DNA of 10,081 bases from Terramyces sp. JEL0728 (Eukaryota; Chytridiomycota; Chytridiomycetes; Rhizophydiales; Terramycetaceae). The notes below the pieces were generated by a model that saw nothing but the letters and a program-made list of their open reading frames with translations, had not been told where the DNA came from and searched no databases. Positions within the stretch are counted from its first letter, which is position 1; the number at the start of each line of letters is the position of its first letter. Positions 1 through 6,807 of this stretch are shown here, one piece after another. The stretch spans positions 1 through 10,081 of the forward strand of contig JADIIU010000231.1 of NCBI GenBank assembly GCA_027603945.1, read 5' to 3'. The translations under genes and the position numbers were made by a program.

Positions 1-256
<256 letters not shown>

Positions 257-258
<2 letters not shown>

Positions 259-262
259 TAAA
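257..262 (+). terminator. AATAAA poly(A) signal overlapping the H3 stop
   Basis: The stop TAA (256-258) is the beginning of TAATAAA, so a canonical AATAAA starts one base into the stop codon. Its use as a cleavage signal is inferred from the same arrangement at other genes in this window. Confidence 0.5.
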
Positions 263-433
263 TTTATTTGTATACATTACTTGTTTTGCCATTATCTATT
301 ATTATTCACTGATTGTATTTGTAACTTTTGCCAATATTATTTGATTACCACATCCGCCAGGTTGGAGATATCGGATTGATAGTCTATTCATCAAGATTCT
401 TGTCCTTGCCAAATATTTATCGCGGAAGAATGA

Positions 434-1702
434 ATGGCATTTGTTTACCAAACACTGTGGCAGCATTTAAAACAAAATTCAAACGATGGACAGCAAATGT
501 TTGCCTTTAAAAATGTAGTAGGTGCATATGCGATTGCAGTTACTTTACTATTTTTCTGTTATCTACTTTATGACAGCACGTTAGAATCCCACAATGATCC
601 CCTGATCAAAGTGGAATCATCTCCAATGAAGCATATACAGGTATTTAATCTTACAGGAAACTCTTCAATTACAGAGCAATTGCAAGTGATTTTGAACATG
701 ACAGCAAAAGCCAATATGAAAAAGCTGGACAAGTCAGCGGTAGAAACTACAAAGGCAGAAGGAATAGTGGAGCCTACTACATCCATCATACAGATGGAAG
801 AAACGACTACCTCCTTTTCAACCACAACCAGCGCGATTGAAACCTTTGTATCGCCTGAAATGCAAAAAGAGTTGTTTGAAATGCATCCTCCGCAAAAGTT
901 TGACTGGGACAAACCACCAAAGATGTGCGTCATATTTCTCTCGTGTAAACGGCCGGTTCTATTGGAAAGAACTGTTTACGCTCTGGTTAATTACATGGCC
1001 AAAAATGAGCCAAACATAACTTACGAGACTATCCTTTGGGATAACGGCAGTGGAGCGCAGTATATCCACAATGTGATTGAAAATCTACCAATCGATCGTG
1101 TTATCTCTGCTCGTCAGAATGTTGGCATTGCATATGCATTTGATCAATTGATGTTCCACCAATGTCGATCTGAATATATTTTATCGTTGGAGGAAGACTG
1201 GGAAGCACAGCAAGGATTCCAAGAGTTCCCACTGATTCAAATGAGTATGGATATCCTTGACAACGATTCCAAAGTACACGAAGTATGGCTACGCGCTGAT
1301 TCACATCAATACGAGCACTACACTTCGCATTGGCTACTAACACCACCTAATATACACTTGGAACCGTTTATAGCTAATGGTCAGTCGCAGTATCATCGTT
1401 CGAAAGGATTGAAAACATGGGGCACATACACTAACGGCGCATCGCTCAAATCAAGGAAAAAGTTTACTGCTTTTGGAGCGTACCATCCACCGCCATCGAC
1501 ACCTGACGGAGAAGAAATCTATTACAACCAATTTATCCAAGGATTTGATACTTATTCTGCACATATTTGCATGAATGCTGATACTGACCCGGCAAAGAGA
1601 AACAGATGCGATGCAAACGAGACTAGCATTGACTTGCCTCCGTTGTTTGTTCATATAGGTACTTATGGAAGATCTCCTGGCCACGATGAAGGCGGAAAAT
1701 AA
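434..1702 (+). CDS. Type II membrane glycosyltransferase, GT2-like (GT-A fold)
   Basis: Probable Golgi/ER sugar transferase; donor and acceptor are unknown. The protein is 422 aa. A short cytosolic tail is followed by one hydrophobic segment at about residues 27-45 (GAYAIAVTLLFFCYLLY), which suggests a type II signal anchor. A Ser/Thr-rich stem follows at about residues 110-140 (ETTTSFSTTTSAIETF). The lumenal domain starts near C165 with CVIFLSCKRPVLLERTVYAL, then ILWDNGSG, then ARQNVGIAYAFDQL, and then LEEDW (E253-W256) in the place of the metal-binding DXD of GT-A enzymes. This order (beta1-alpha1, D-N-x-S-G, N-x-G, acidic motif) is typical of GT2-type enzymes, and similar uncharacterised proteins occur in plants and fungi. 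The start at 434 is the first ATG of the open frame and leaves a plausible short cytosolic tail. No short intron is needed. AATAAA overlaps the stop. Family-level assignment only. Confidence 0.75.
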   Translation: MAFVYQTLWQHLKQNSNDGQQMFAFKNVVGAYAIAVTLLFFCYLLYDSTLESHNDPLIKVESSPMKHIQVFNLTGNSSITEQLQVILNMTAKANMKKLDKSAVETTKAEGIVEPTTSIIQMEETTTSFSTTTSAIETFVSPEMQKELFEMHPPQKFDWDKPPKMCVIFLSCKRPVLLERTVYALVNYMAKNEPNITYETILWDNGSGAQYIHNVIENLPIDRVISARQNVGIAYAFDQLMFHQCRSEYILSLEEDWEAQQGFQEFPLIQMSMDILDNDSKVHEVWLRADSHQYEHYTSHWLLTPPNIHLEPFIANGQSQYHRSKGLKTWGTYTNGASLKSRKKFTAFGAYHPPPSTPDGEEIYYNQFIQGFDTYSAHICMNADTDPAKRNRCDANETSIDLPPLFVHIGTYGRSPGHDEGGK

Positions 1703-1703
1703 A
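1698..1703 (+). terminator. AATAAA poly(A) signal overlapping the GT2-like stop
   Basis: AATAAA contains the TAA stop (1700-1702). This is the same compact stop/poly(A) overlap seen at the H3, Elg1 and proteasome genes, and it supports the gene ending here. Confidence 0.45.
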
Positions 1704-2057
1704 TATGCCATCCATTCTTTGAATATTCTAGATTGAGTTAGGATATATCTAATTGCTCATTGGGCCACGATTCAAAAGTCCAAGGTTGTGTGCTTTTTCA
1801 ACTTTTTTCATTTGTTTCAGCCGAAATTCGGGTACCCAGCTTTTTGGAACACTTTTATTTGTACGCTTGCTGCATACTGGATTATCTTGATAAAAAGTGA
1901 AGAGGAGACTTTTTCAGTCCAATTGAGGTCAAGGCAGAAGCTGGTCATTCGAAATTCAAGAAGAGATACCCAGATAATTTCTGGCTGGGACCAGCTCACG
2001 CCGACCCCTTGAAATTAAGGCTGGATAAAATTCGAGCAGAGTTGCAGATTTTCATAA
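1703..2057 (+). other. Longest spacer; unexplained open reading, possible relic gene
   Basis: This is the longest stretch without an assigned gene. From 1742 it is open in the frame of the upstream glycosyltransferase, broken only by a TGA at 1898-1900, and the frame then runs to a TAG at 2069-2071 inside the next gene. It reads protein-like in parts: SFLEHFYLYACCILDYLDKK before the TGA, then KFKKRYPDNFWLGPAHADPL and KLRLDKIRAELQIFINANY after it. A second frame is open for about 90 codons. There is no ATG for the first frame. A 21-nt GTGAAG..CAG segment at 1897-1917 would remove the TGA in frame, but it lacks the branch box of the other introns. I do not recognise a family. It may be a decayed gene, a missed spliced gene, or simply 5' flank of the next gene. 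Confidence 0.3.
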
Positions 2058-3512
2058 ATGCGAACTATTAGAAAGATTTCATTACTATTAATATTTATTA
2101 CACTAATAATCACAATTTCATACGGCCCCTTTCTGCCCGAGAAGGATTACAGAGTAGGGGTGGCTACAAACTCACCAGAAATACAGTACAGCCAGCCGGA
2201 ATTCAAAATACCAACTGAAAAGGACGATTTCGAAGGATTCCAGGCAAATGAACTCTTTCCGATTCCTCACGACGGATATTTATACCAAAATGGACCTTTG
2301 ATGGTAAAACGAACACTTGCAATTGATAGAAAAAGTACCAATATTGCAATCGACCTTGCACTTCAAGATTCACTAAGAAGCATTGTTCAGACCGCCAAGT
2401 GCCCCAGTTACTGCAAATTCACATTCACTAATGACTACGAATCAATTGCAAACTCGTTCGACGCAATACTGACGGATAAACCAAAAGGAATCATTGTGCA
2501 TAACGCTTCATTACATTTTAAGAAAGCAGTGTATTTGCCAAATCCACCAAGTCAAGACCTGCTACGAAATTTTAGTTGGGTTGGGACAGATATTTATGTG
2601 GGAGAACATTCCATTCCACATAAATTTGAAAAGGAACTGTACAATCCGCCTAATCAAATGTGGGCTGTCAAAGGATCTACACTGGATTGGTCAAGTTTGG
2701 AGACGATGCCTTGCCGGTTGTGTGAACGTGTCACACAGCAGAAACAGGCTGTTATGTGTATGGTTGACAGAATAGAGCAGTCCTCAACAACTAGCGATGC
2801 CAATAGCCATATCAAGGAGAAAATAAATGGATTAGGCGCACTGGAAGGAACGGTTGATCAGTTGTACATAAACCACTACTCCAAAGCAAAATCTAGGAAA
2901 GAATACATGCTCAATTTAATGAAAGAAATGCAAACTAATGGTGTTTTCGTTGATGATTATGATCGGGAAGTTTTAGACAAGGACCTTTCCCTATGCATCA
3001 ATCCCAACAAGTATCTCAAGCCAGGCGAAATCTCCTTGGCGACAAAGTCATTCTTTGTTTACTATCAAATATTAAAACAAGGATACCAAAATGCAATGGT
3101 TATAGAAGACGATGCCATGTTTCACTATCATGCAACTGCAGAAACTATTAAAGAAGCTGTGAAATTCGTTCCGCCAAACTATTCTATCATACAGTTTGGC
3201 AGAGGATTAAATTCCGTCTTTCGATACGATAGGTTAAAATTGCCAAAAGAAGGAAAGCGTGTAATTACCGCCAATTTAGGAGATAACAGACATTGCACCA
3301 CATCCTATATTGTTAGCAAGCAAGGTGCGATTCTAATGTTTAAATCACTGCCGTTACACGATCCAATTGATTTTCAAATCACCGGATTGATTCCTCACAA
3401 TACACACAGTGGACCTATAAAGCATCCAGATTTTTCTACCTATAGTATATGGCCGGCCATATTCGAACCTAATTTTGATTTAGCCAAAAGTGGGATTAGA
3501 AATAAAGCATAA
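2058..3512 (+). CDS. Type II membrane glycosyltransferase with GT25-like domain
   Basis: Probable secretory-pathway glycosyltransferase, 484 aa. The N-terminus MRTIRKISLLLIFITLIITI is a basic tail plus a hydrophobic signal anchor at about residues 7-24, which favours this ATG. The C-terminal half, from about residue 270, resembles glycosyltransferase family 25 (LPS/collagen galactosyltransferase type). It has QLYINHYSKAKSRKEYM (the family's I-N-L...R start), KPGEISLATKSFFVYYQIL (like G-E-x-A-C/A-x-S-H), and MVIEDDAMFHY with the acidic motif E350-D351-D352, expected to bind metal and nucleotide sugar. Residues of about 95-190 are less clear. CKFTFTNDYESIANSFDAIL and NFSWVGTDIYVGEHSIP faintly recall the N-terminal domain of GT10 fucosyltransferases, a guess only. 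It lies next to another type II transferase on the same strand. AATAAA lies in the last codons. Confidence 0.72.
   Translation: MRTIRKISLLLIFITLIITISYGPFLPEKDYRVGVATNSPEIQYSQPEFKIPTEKDDFEGFQANELFPIPHDGYLYQNGPLMVKRTLAIDRKSTNIAIDLALQDSLRSIVQTAKCPSYCKFTFTNDYESIANSFDAILTDKPKGIIVHNASLHFKKAVYLPNPPSQDLLRNFSWVGTDIYVGEHSIPHKFEKELYNPPNQMWAVKGSTLDWSSLETMPCRLCERVTQQKQAVMCMVDRIEQSSTTSDANSHIKEKINGLGALEGTVDQLYINHYSKAKSRKEYMLNLMKEMQTNGVFVDDYDREVLDKDLSLCINPNKYLKPGEISLATKSFFVYYQILKQGYQNAMVIEDDAMFHYHATAETIKEAVKFVPPNYSIIQFGRGLNSVFRYDRLKLPKEGKRVITANLGDNRHCTTSYIVSKQGAILMFKSLPLHDPIDFQITGLIPHNTHSGPIKHPDFSTYSIWPAIFEPNFDLAKSGIRNKA
3501..3506 (+). terminator. AATAAA just inside the GT25-like CDS end
   Basis: AATAAA ends 3 nt before the TAA stop (3510-3512), inside the coding sequence. 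A functional role is inferred from the pattern across the window. Confidence 0.35.
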
Positions 3513-3567
3513 AGGTAGAAATTGGTTCATAGTTTTCTGGTTGAGGTTCCGCCACTATCAATGCCTC

Positions 3568-3618
3568 ATGGATAGCAGTTTCACGAGAGAGCCTGACATG
3601 TCTGCCCATCTGGACTAA
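3568..3618 (+). other. Possible 16-codon uORF upstream of Elg1
   Basis: A short ATG-to-TAA frame (MDSSFTREPDMSAHLD) ends 27 nt before the Elg1 ATG, in the 133-bp spacer. If the Elg1 transcript starts upstream of it, it could dampen translation. No transcript start is visible, so this is weak. Confidence 0.15.
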
Positions 3619-3645
3619 TTTTGGAATTTTCCAAGTGTAATCTGA

Positions 3646-5705
3646 ATGACAAGAGAATTTGTCGATCCAGAAGACGAACTGGATTTAAATCGGATTCTAA
3701 AATTAAAGGCAGAGTCGCAGGAATACGGTAGATCGACAAATCAGGATATTGTCTGGAGCAAGAAAGTTGACCAGACAAAGCTAAAAGATCAACCAATACC
3801 AGAGATTCATGAACCATCGGTCGAGTCCTTGAGGCATGAAACTTTCAATGAATTTACAGAAATTTCAAACAGCGAATCTCTGACCGGCAGTTCAATGGAA
3901 AACCAAGAAATTGAATATCAGAAAATTTCAGCAAACCCAGATGAGAACGTGCCTGATGTTGTAGAAATCAGCTCAGAGACATCCACACATACAATAGAGA
4001 AGAAGAAACAAGCACAGATTGCGTCTGGACAGGACTTGCTGAAAGAACTATCCCTCACTGCAGCACCAGTTGCAGACAACTTGTCAAATGCAAAACCAAC
4101 TGTTAACGCATTTGAAATGATGCTAAGGAAACGCAAGCCAGATATAATTACAATCGACGATGAAAGGAAACACAAGCGGCCAGATTCAAAAGGAAAAGAG
4201 CCAGAAATAATGGAATTAAGATCGAGATCCAAAGGAAAACAGCCCGAGATTATTGAACTTGATAGTATATCTAAAGGTAAGCAAACAGAAGTAGTCGACC
4301 TAGATTATGCTCCCCCAAATTCACAAACCAAGGTCAATCCGTTCTTCATGTCCAAAAAAGAAAGAAAAGAACAGCTGATGATTGAAAATCAAATCAAATT
4401 ACAGCTCTCTATCAAAAAGAACCAGCAGATATCTGCTGAAATATCTGTTGGCAAGTCCACCAATCCGTTTTTTCAACCAAAGAAATACTTGACATCGACA
4501 GTTGGCTATCAGATGGAAAATATAATGCCTGGAAAAAATACGACCCATGTTGGATATACCAAATCTCATGATCCAGTTTTACGGAACTGGCTATGGAAAC
4601 CAAAAAGAAAATCTGCCGTTATTCCTAGTGGAGAGTTTGATTGCAAAATAAACAAAGAGAAGAGTCGGATCCCACCAATTTCAATCTATGCTTTGGAGGA
4701 ATTACTGGTATTTATTGGGGATCTTGTGCCAGAATGCGAACTAGACTCATCATGGCTCCAACCGTACTATAGCAGTCTGATTGAAGGCGAAATGATATCA
4801 CCACAAGGACTATGGGTAGACTATTTCAAACCAACAAAAATCAAGCAAGTAATCGGCCATCAAAACCAACAGGCTTGCAAAGAAATCAGAGATTGGATAA
4901 AGTATTGGAAACCGAAAAAGCATATTGATGATTTCGATGAAGGTGAAATGCTGGTAATTCACGGACCAGTTGGAAGTGGTAAAACTACACTTGCGCAAAT
5001 GGTTTGCAAACAAATGGGCATAGATGTAATTGAACTTGATACTTCAATGCTTCGAACCCAAAAGTTGTTTGATAGTGTTGTCGGTAACAGTGTTGTGCTT
5101 GTAGATGATGTAGATGTGGTAATGTACAAAGATAAAGGGTTTTGGCAAGGAATCGATACCCTTAAAACCAAAAACAGAGTTATTTTGACTACGTTGACTT
5201 TGCATGGGGACACAATGGATAACTTGAATGCCAAAGTGGTGGAGTTGAATACTGAAGGCGTGATCAACTGGGTTAGAGTAGTCTGCGCTTCAATAGGATA
5301 CTGGGTCGAAGGGAACTTGGTTGGGGATAAACGATCGTTGTTGAACCAAATTCAGTTTGGAAGCAAAGGAATCCCTAGAGAATTCGGAGGGGTCGCCTTG
5401 AAACCGGTAGAACCAGAAATATTACATGTAAATTTGACTAATATAAGGGCAGGCTTGAACTGGAACAAGATGAAATGATACCATTGTTTCCCAAATTGCA
5501 CATCCCAGAACCACTTGCTTATTTAGTGGAAGAAGAGGAGGATGTAGTCCCCCGTAAGCACAGGAAACCGTTTAAAGAAAACTATTTGTGGGATGTACCG
5601 TACATGTCACTGATGTGTGGTAAGATTGTTGGGAGAAGGAGAAAGAATTATCTGTACTGGCTGGATCTGGATGAAATTGAACAGCTACAACACATGTACT
5701 CTTAA
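3646..5705 (+). CDS. ELG1: Elg1/ATAD5-like RFC-like clamp-unloader subunit (2 exons)
   Basis: Large subunit of the alternative clamp loader that removes PCNA, including SUMO-PCNA, from DNA after replication. Exons are 3646-5427 and 5448-5705, joined across a 20-nt intron, giving 679 aa. Without splicing the protein would stop at 5478 and lose the conserved tail. The disordered N-terminus carries several SUMO-interaction-like motifs (PDVVEIS, PDIITIDD, PEIIELD, TEVVDLD), partly as tandem repeats, and PIP-like NAFEMML, NPFFMSKKERK and NPFFQPKK. The RFC-type region has LWVDYFKPTKIKQVIGH (typical of the Elg1 family), Walker A GPVGSGKTT (440-448), Walker B VLVDDVD (about 484-490) and sensor-1 NRVILTTL. 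Exon 2 supplies DVPYMSLMCGK and RRRKNYLYWLDLDEI, matching the family's C-terminal arginine-rich plus HYLD-like block. It is shorter than yeast Elg1. Another RFC-like subunit is less likely. Confidence 0.85.
4186..4311 (+). repeat. 3 x 42-bp in-frame tandem repeat of SIM-like motifs in Elg1
   Basis: Three adjacent 42-nt units (4186-4227, 4228-4269, 4270-4311) encode 14-residue copies: SKGKEPEIMELRSR, SKGKQPEIIELDSI, SKGKQTEVVDLDYA (residues 181-222). Each pairs a basic SKGK with a hydrophobic-acidic core (EIMEL, EIIELD, EVVDLD), the general form of a SUMO-interaction motif. The DNA copies have diverged, so the expansion is not recent. Confidence 0.8.
5428..5447 (+). other. 20-nt spliceosomal intron in Elg1
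   Basis: The sequence GTAAATTTGACTAATATAAG begins GTA, has ACTAAT near the end and ends AG. It is phase 0 and joins the AAA+ exon to the frame holding the conserved C-terminal block. A 41-nt alternative (5407-5447, GTAGAA donor) uses the same acceptor and also restores frame. The 20-nt form is preferred because its length and donor match the six other introns here. Confidence 0.75.
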
Positions 5706-5709
5706 TAAA
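5704..5709 (+). terminator. AATAAA poly(A) signal overlapping the Elg1 stop
   Basis: TAA at 5703-5705 is the start of TAATAAA, as at H3. The convergent proteasome gene ends only 78 bp away, which leaves little room for a 3' UTR. Confidence 0.5.
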
Positions 5710-5779
5710 TACGGCTGTGACTCTAATTGCACAATCTTTATGTATTAATCAATGTACGCAACCAATCACAATATAAAGG

Positions 5780-5785
5780 TTTATT
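5780..5785 (-). terminator. AATAAA poly(A) signal overlapping the proteasome alpha-2 stop
   Basis: Read on the minus strand, the gene ends GCT TAA TAA ACC, so AATAAA (TTTATT on plus) overlaps the TAA stop at 5786-5784. The arrangement is identical to H3 and Elg1. Confidence 0.5.
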
Positions 5786-6562
5786 AAGCAATGTTTGCCA
5801 AGTAATCTTGAATTTCTTGCGGCCCAAGAGATTTAAAAGTGGACACCAATTCTTGCTCTCCATCCCTGTTAGTAGTCATCAAATCATACGCAATGCCAAT
5901 CTCAATCATACTACTACTCAACTGTCCGTCCATACCTTCTTTCAAAGTAAGTATGGCAGTGTGAACAGCATCTTCAATTTCCATTTGTTCAGAGTATCGT
6001 TTTTCTAGGAATGTTTTTGCATTAACCATGTTCTTTCCGATTGCACTTGCTTTCCACTGCCAGAAAGTTCCACTTGGATCAACCTGGTAGAGCGAATGTC
6101 CAGTTGAATCGCTACCAGCAATCAATAACGAAACACCAAATGGCCGGACACCTCCAGATTGAGTATACTCTTGCATAATGCTATATCAGTAAAGGGTACC
6201 TTGCTACTTCTTTTACTAGCACAACCACTGGTGGCTCTTCCATGTAAACTCGTTTATATTCTTGAGCTGCTTTACGTGCTTTATCCAATAATACCCTTGC
6301 ATCAGGTCCCATGCCAGAGTATACCATTCCAATATTAGTTGAAATATTTGATATTTTTACTAGTGTTTTATCGTCTACTAGAATTGAAGGTACTTTCTTT
6401 TCCGTTGCAATGACGATACCATTAGTAGCTGGTTAACGACAGGATACCTTTGATTCCGATTGCAGTGATACCTGATGAGACTGCTGTTAATGCGTGTTCG
6501 ATCTGTACTAGTTTTCCTGATGGTGAGAATGTTGTCAGAGAGAATGCGTAACGATCACCCAT
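5784..6562 (-). CDS. PRE8: 20S proteasome subunit alpha-2 (3 exons)
   Basis: Structural alpha-ring subunit of the 20S proteasome core; it helps gate substrate entry and is not itself proteolytic. Exons are 6562-6448, 6428-6200 and 6180-5784, giving 246 aa, close to yeast Pre8 and human PSMA2. Removing two 19-nt introns restores the family sequence exactly at both joins: [14 protein letters not shown] and [15 protein letters not shown]. The N-terminus [20 protein letters not shown] is the alpha-type signature and fixes the start. Also visible are [44 protein letters not shown] and [18 protein letters not shown] with LYQVDPSG marks alpha-2 rather than another alpha subunit. One small deviation is that the usual IEYAL reads IEHAL. 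It converges with Elg1. No PACE-like proteasome box (GGTGGCAAA) is seen upstream. Confidence 0.96.
6181..6199 (-). other. 19-nt intron 2 of proteasome alpha-2
   Basis: On the minus strand this reads GTACCCTTTACTGATATAG, phase 2. Splicing rebuilds a Ser codon (AG|C) between KEVA and IMQEYTQ, as in the family. The branch-like box is ACTGAT. Confidence 0.93.
6429..6447 (-). other. 19-nt intron 1 of proteasome alpha-2
   Basis: On the minus strand this reads GTATCCTGTCGTTAACCAG, phase 1. Splicing rebuilds an Ala codon (G|CT) in [14 protein letters not shown], a conserved stretch. Unspliced, the frame meets TAA within five bases of the acceptor. The branch-like box is GTTAAC. Confidence 0.94.
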
Positions 6563-6701
6563 TTTTGATTTTTAAATTTGAACAAGGGTTTTCAAATTAT
6601 TTTCTTGGACAAAAATATTGCCCTGATATTCTTCACATTGCAAGTGGAGTGGATATTATTGAATCCTTTATTCCTTTTAGAATTCTTCATGTCGCTCTAA
6701 C

Positions 6702-6731
6702 TCGTATTCATATAATCTGAAATGAATACGA
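6702..6731. repeat. Perfect 10-bp inverted repeat with 10-nt loop
   Basis: TCGTATTCAT (6702-6711) and ATGAATACGA (6722-6731) are exact reverse complements, separated by ATAATCTGAA. It lies in the 245-bp spacer between the end of the PPR-like gene and the start of the proteasome gene, both on the minus strand. It could be a hairpin at the PPR 3' end or a paired protein-binding site upstream of the proteasome gene. Confidence 0.6.
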
Positions 6732-6807
6732 CCTTCAGACAAAGTAAATGAACATAGTTTGAACCTGAAAGTACACTTCAATCTGAATAACAGCCCCACA
6801 GATACAA

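Noticed and set aside
1897..1917. 21-nt intron removing the TGA in the 1703-2057 stretch
   Set aside because: GT and AG ends are right and length keeps frame, but there is no branch-like box, donor is GTG not GTA, and 21 is not a length used elsewhere here.
3496..3611. Minus-strand 38-codon frame (MGRHVRLSRETAIHEALIVA...) between the GT25-like gene and Elg1
   Set aside because: It reads protein-like, but it overlaps the GT25-like 3' end, has no supported upstream exon or intron box, and matches no family I recognise. Worth a blastx but not called.
3581..3817. Minus-strand 78-aa ORF
   Set aside because: Antisense shadow of the Elg1 N-terminus and its 5' flank.
5407..5447. 41-nt intron as the main Elg1 model
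   Set aside because: It restores frame but is twice the length of all other introns; the nested 20-nt donor fits the pattern better. Kept as an alternative.
5475..5705. Separate small gene (76 aa) starting at an ATG that overlaps the Elg1 stop
   Set aside because: It holds the conserved C-terminal block of Elg1 and joins in frame once the 20-nt intron is removed; the ATG is internal.
6475..6720. Plus-strand 81-aa ORF
   Set aside because: It lies antisense to proteasome exon 1 and in the spacer; no recognisable protein features.
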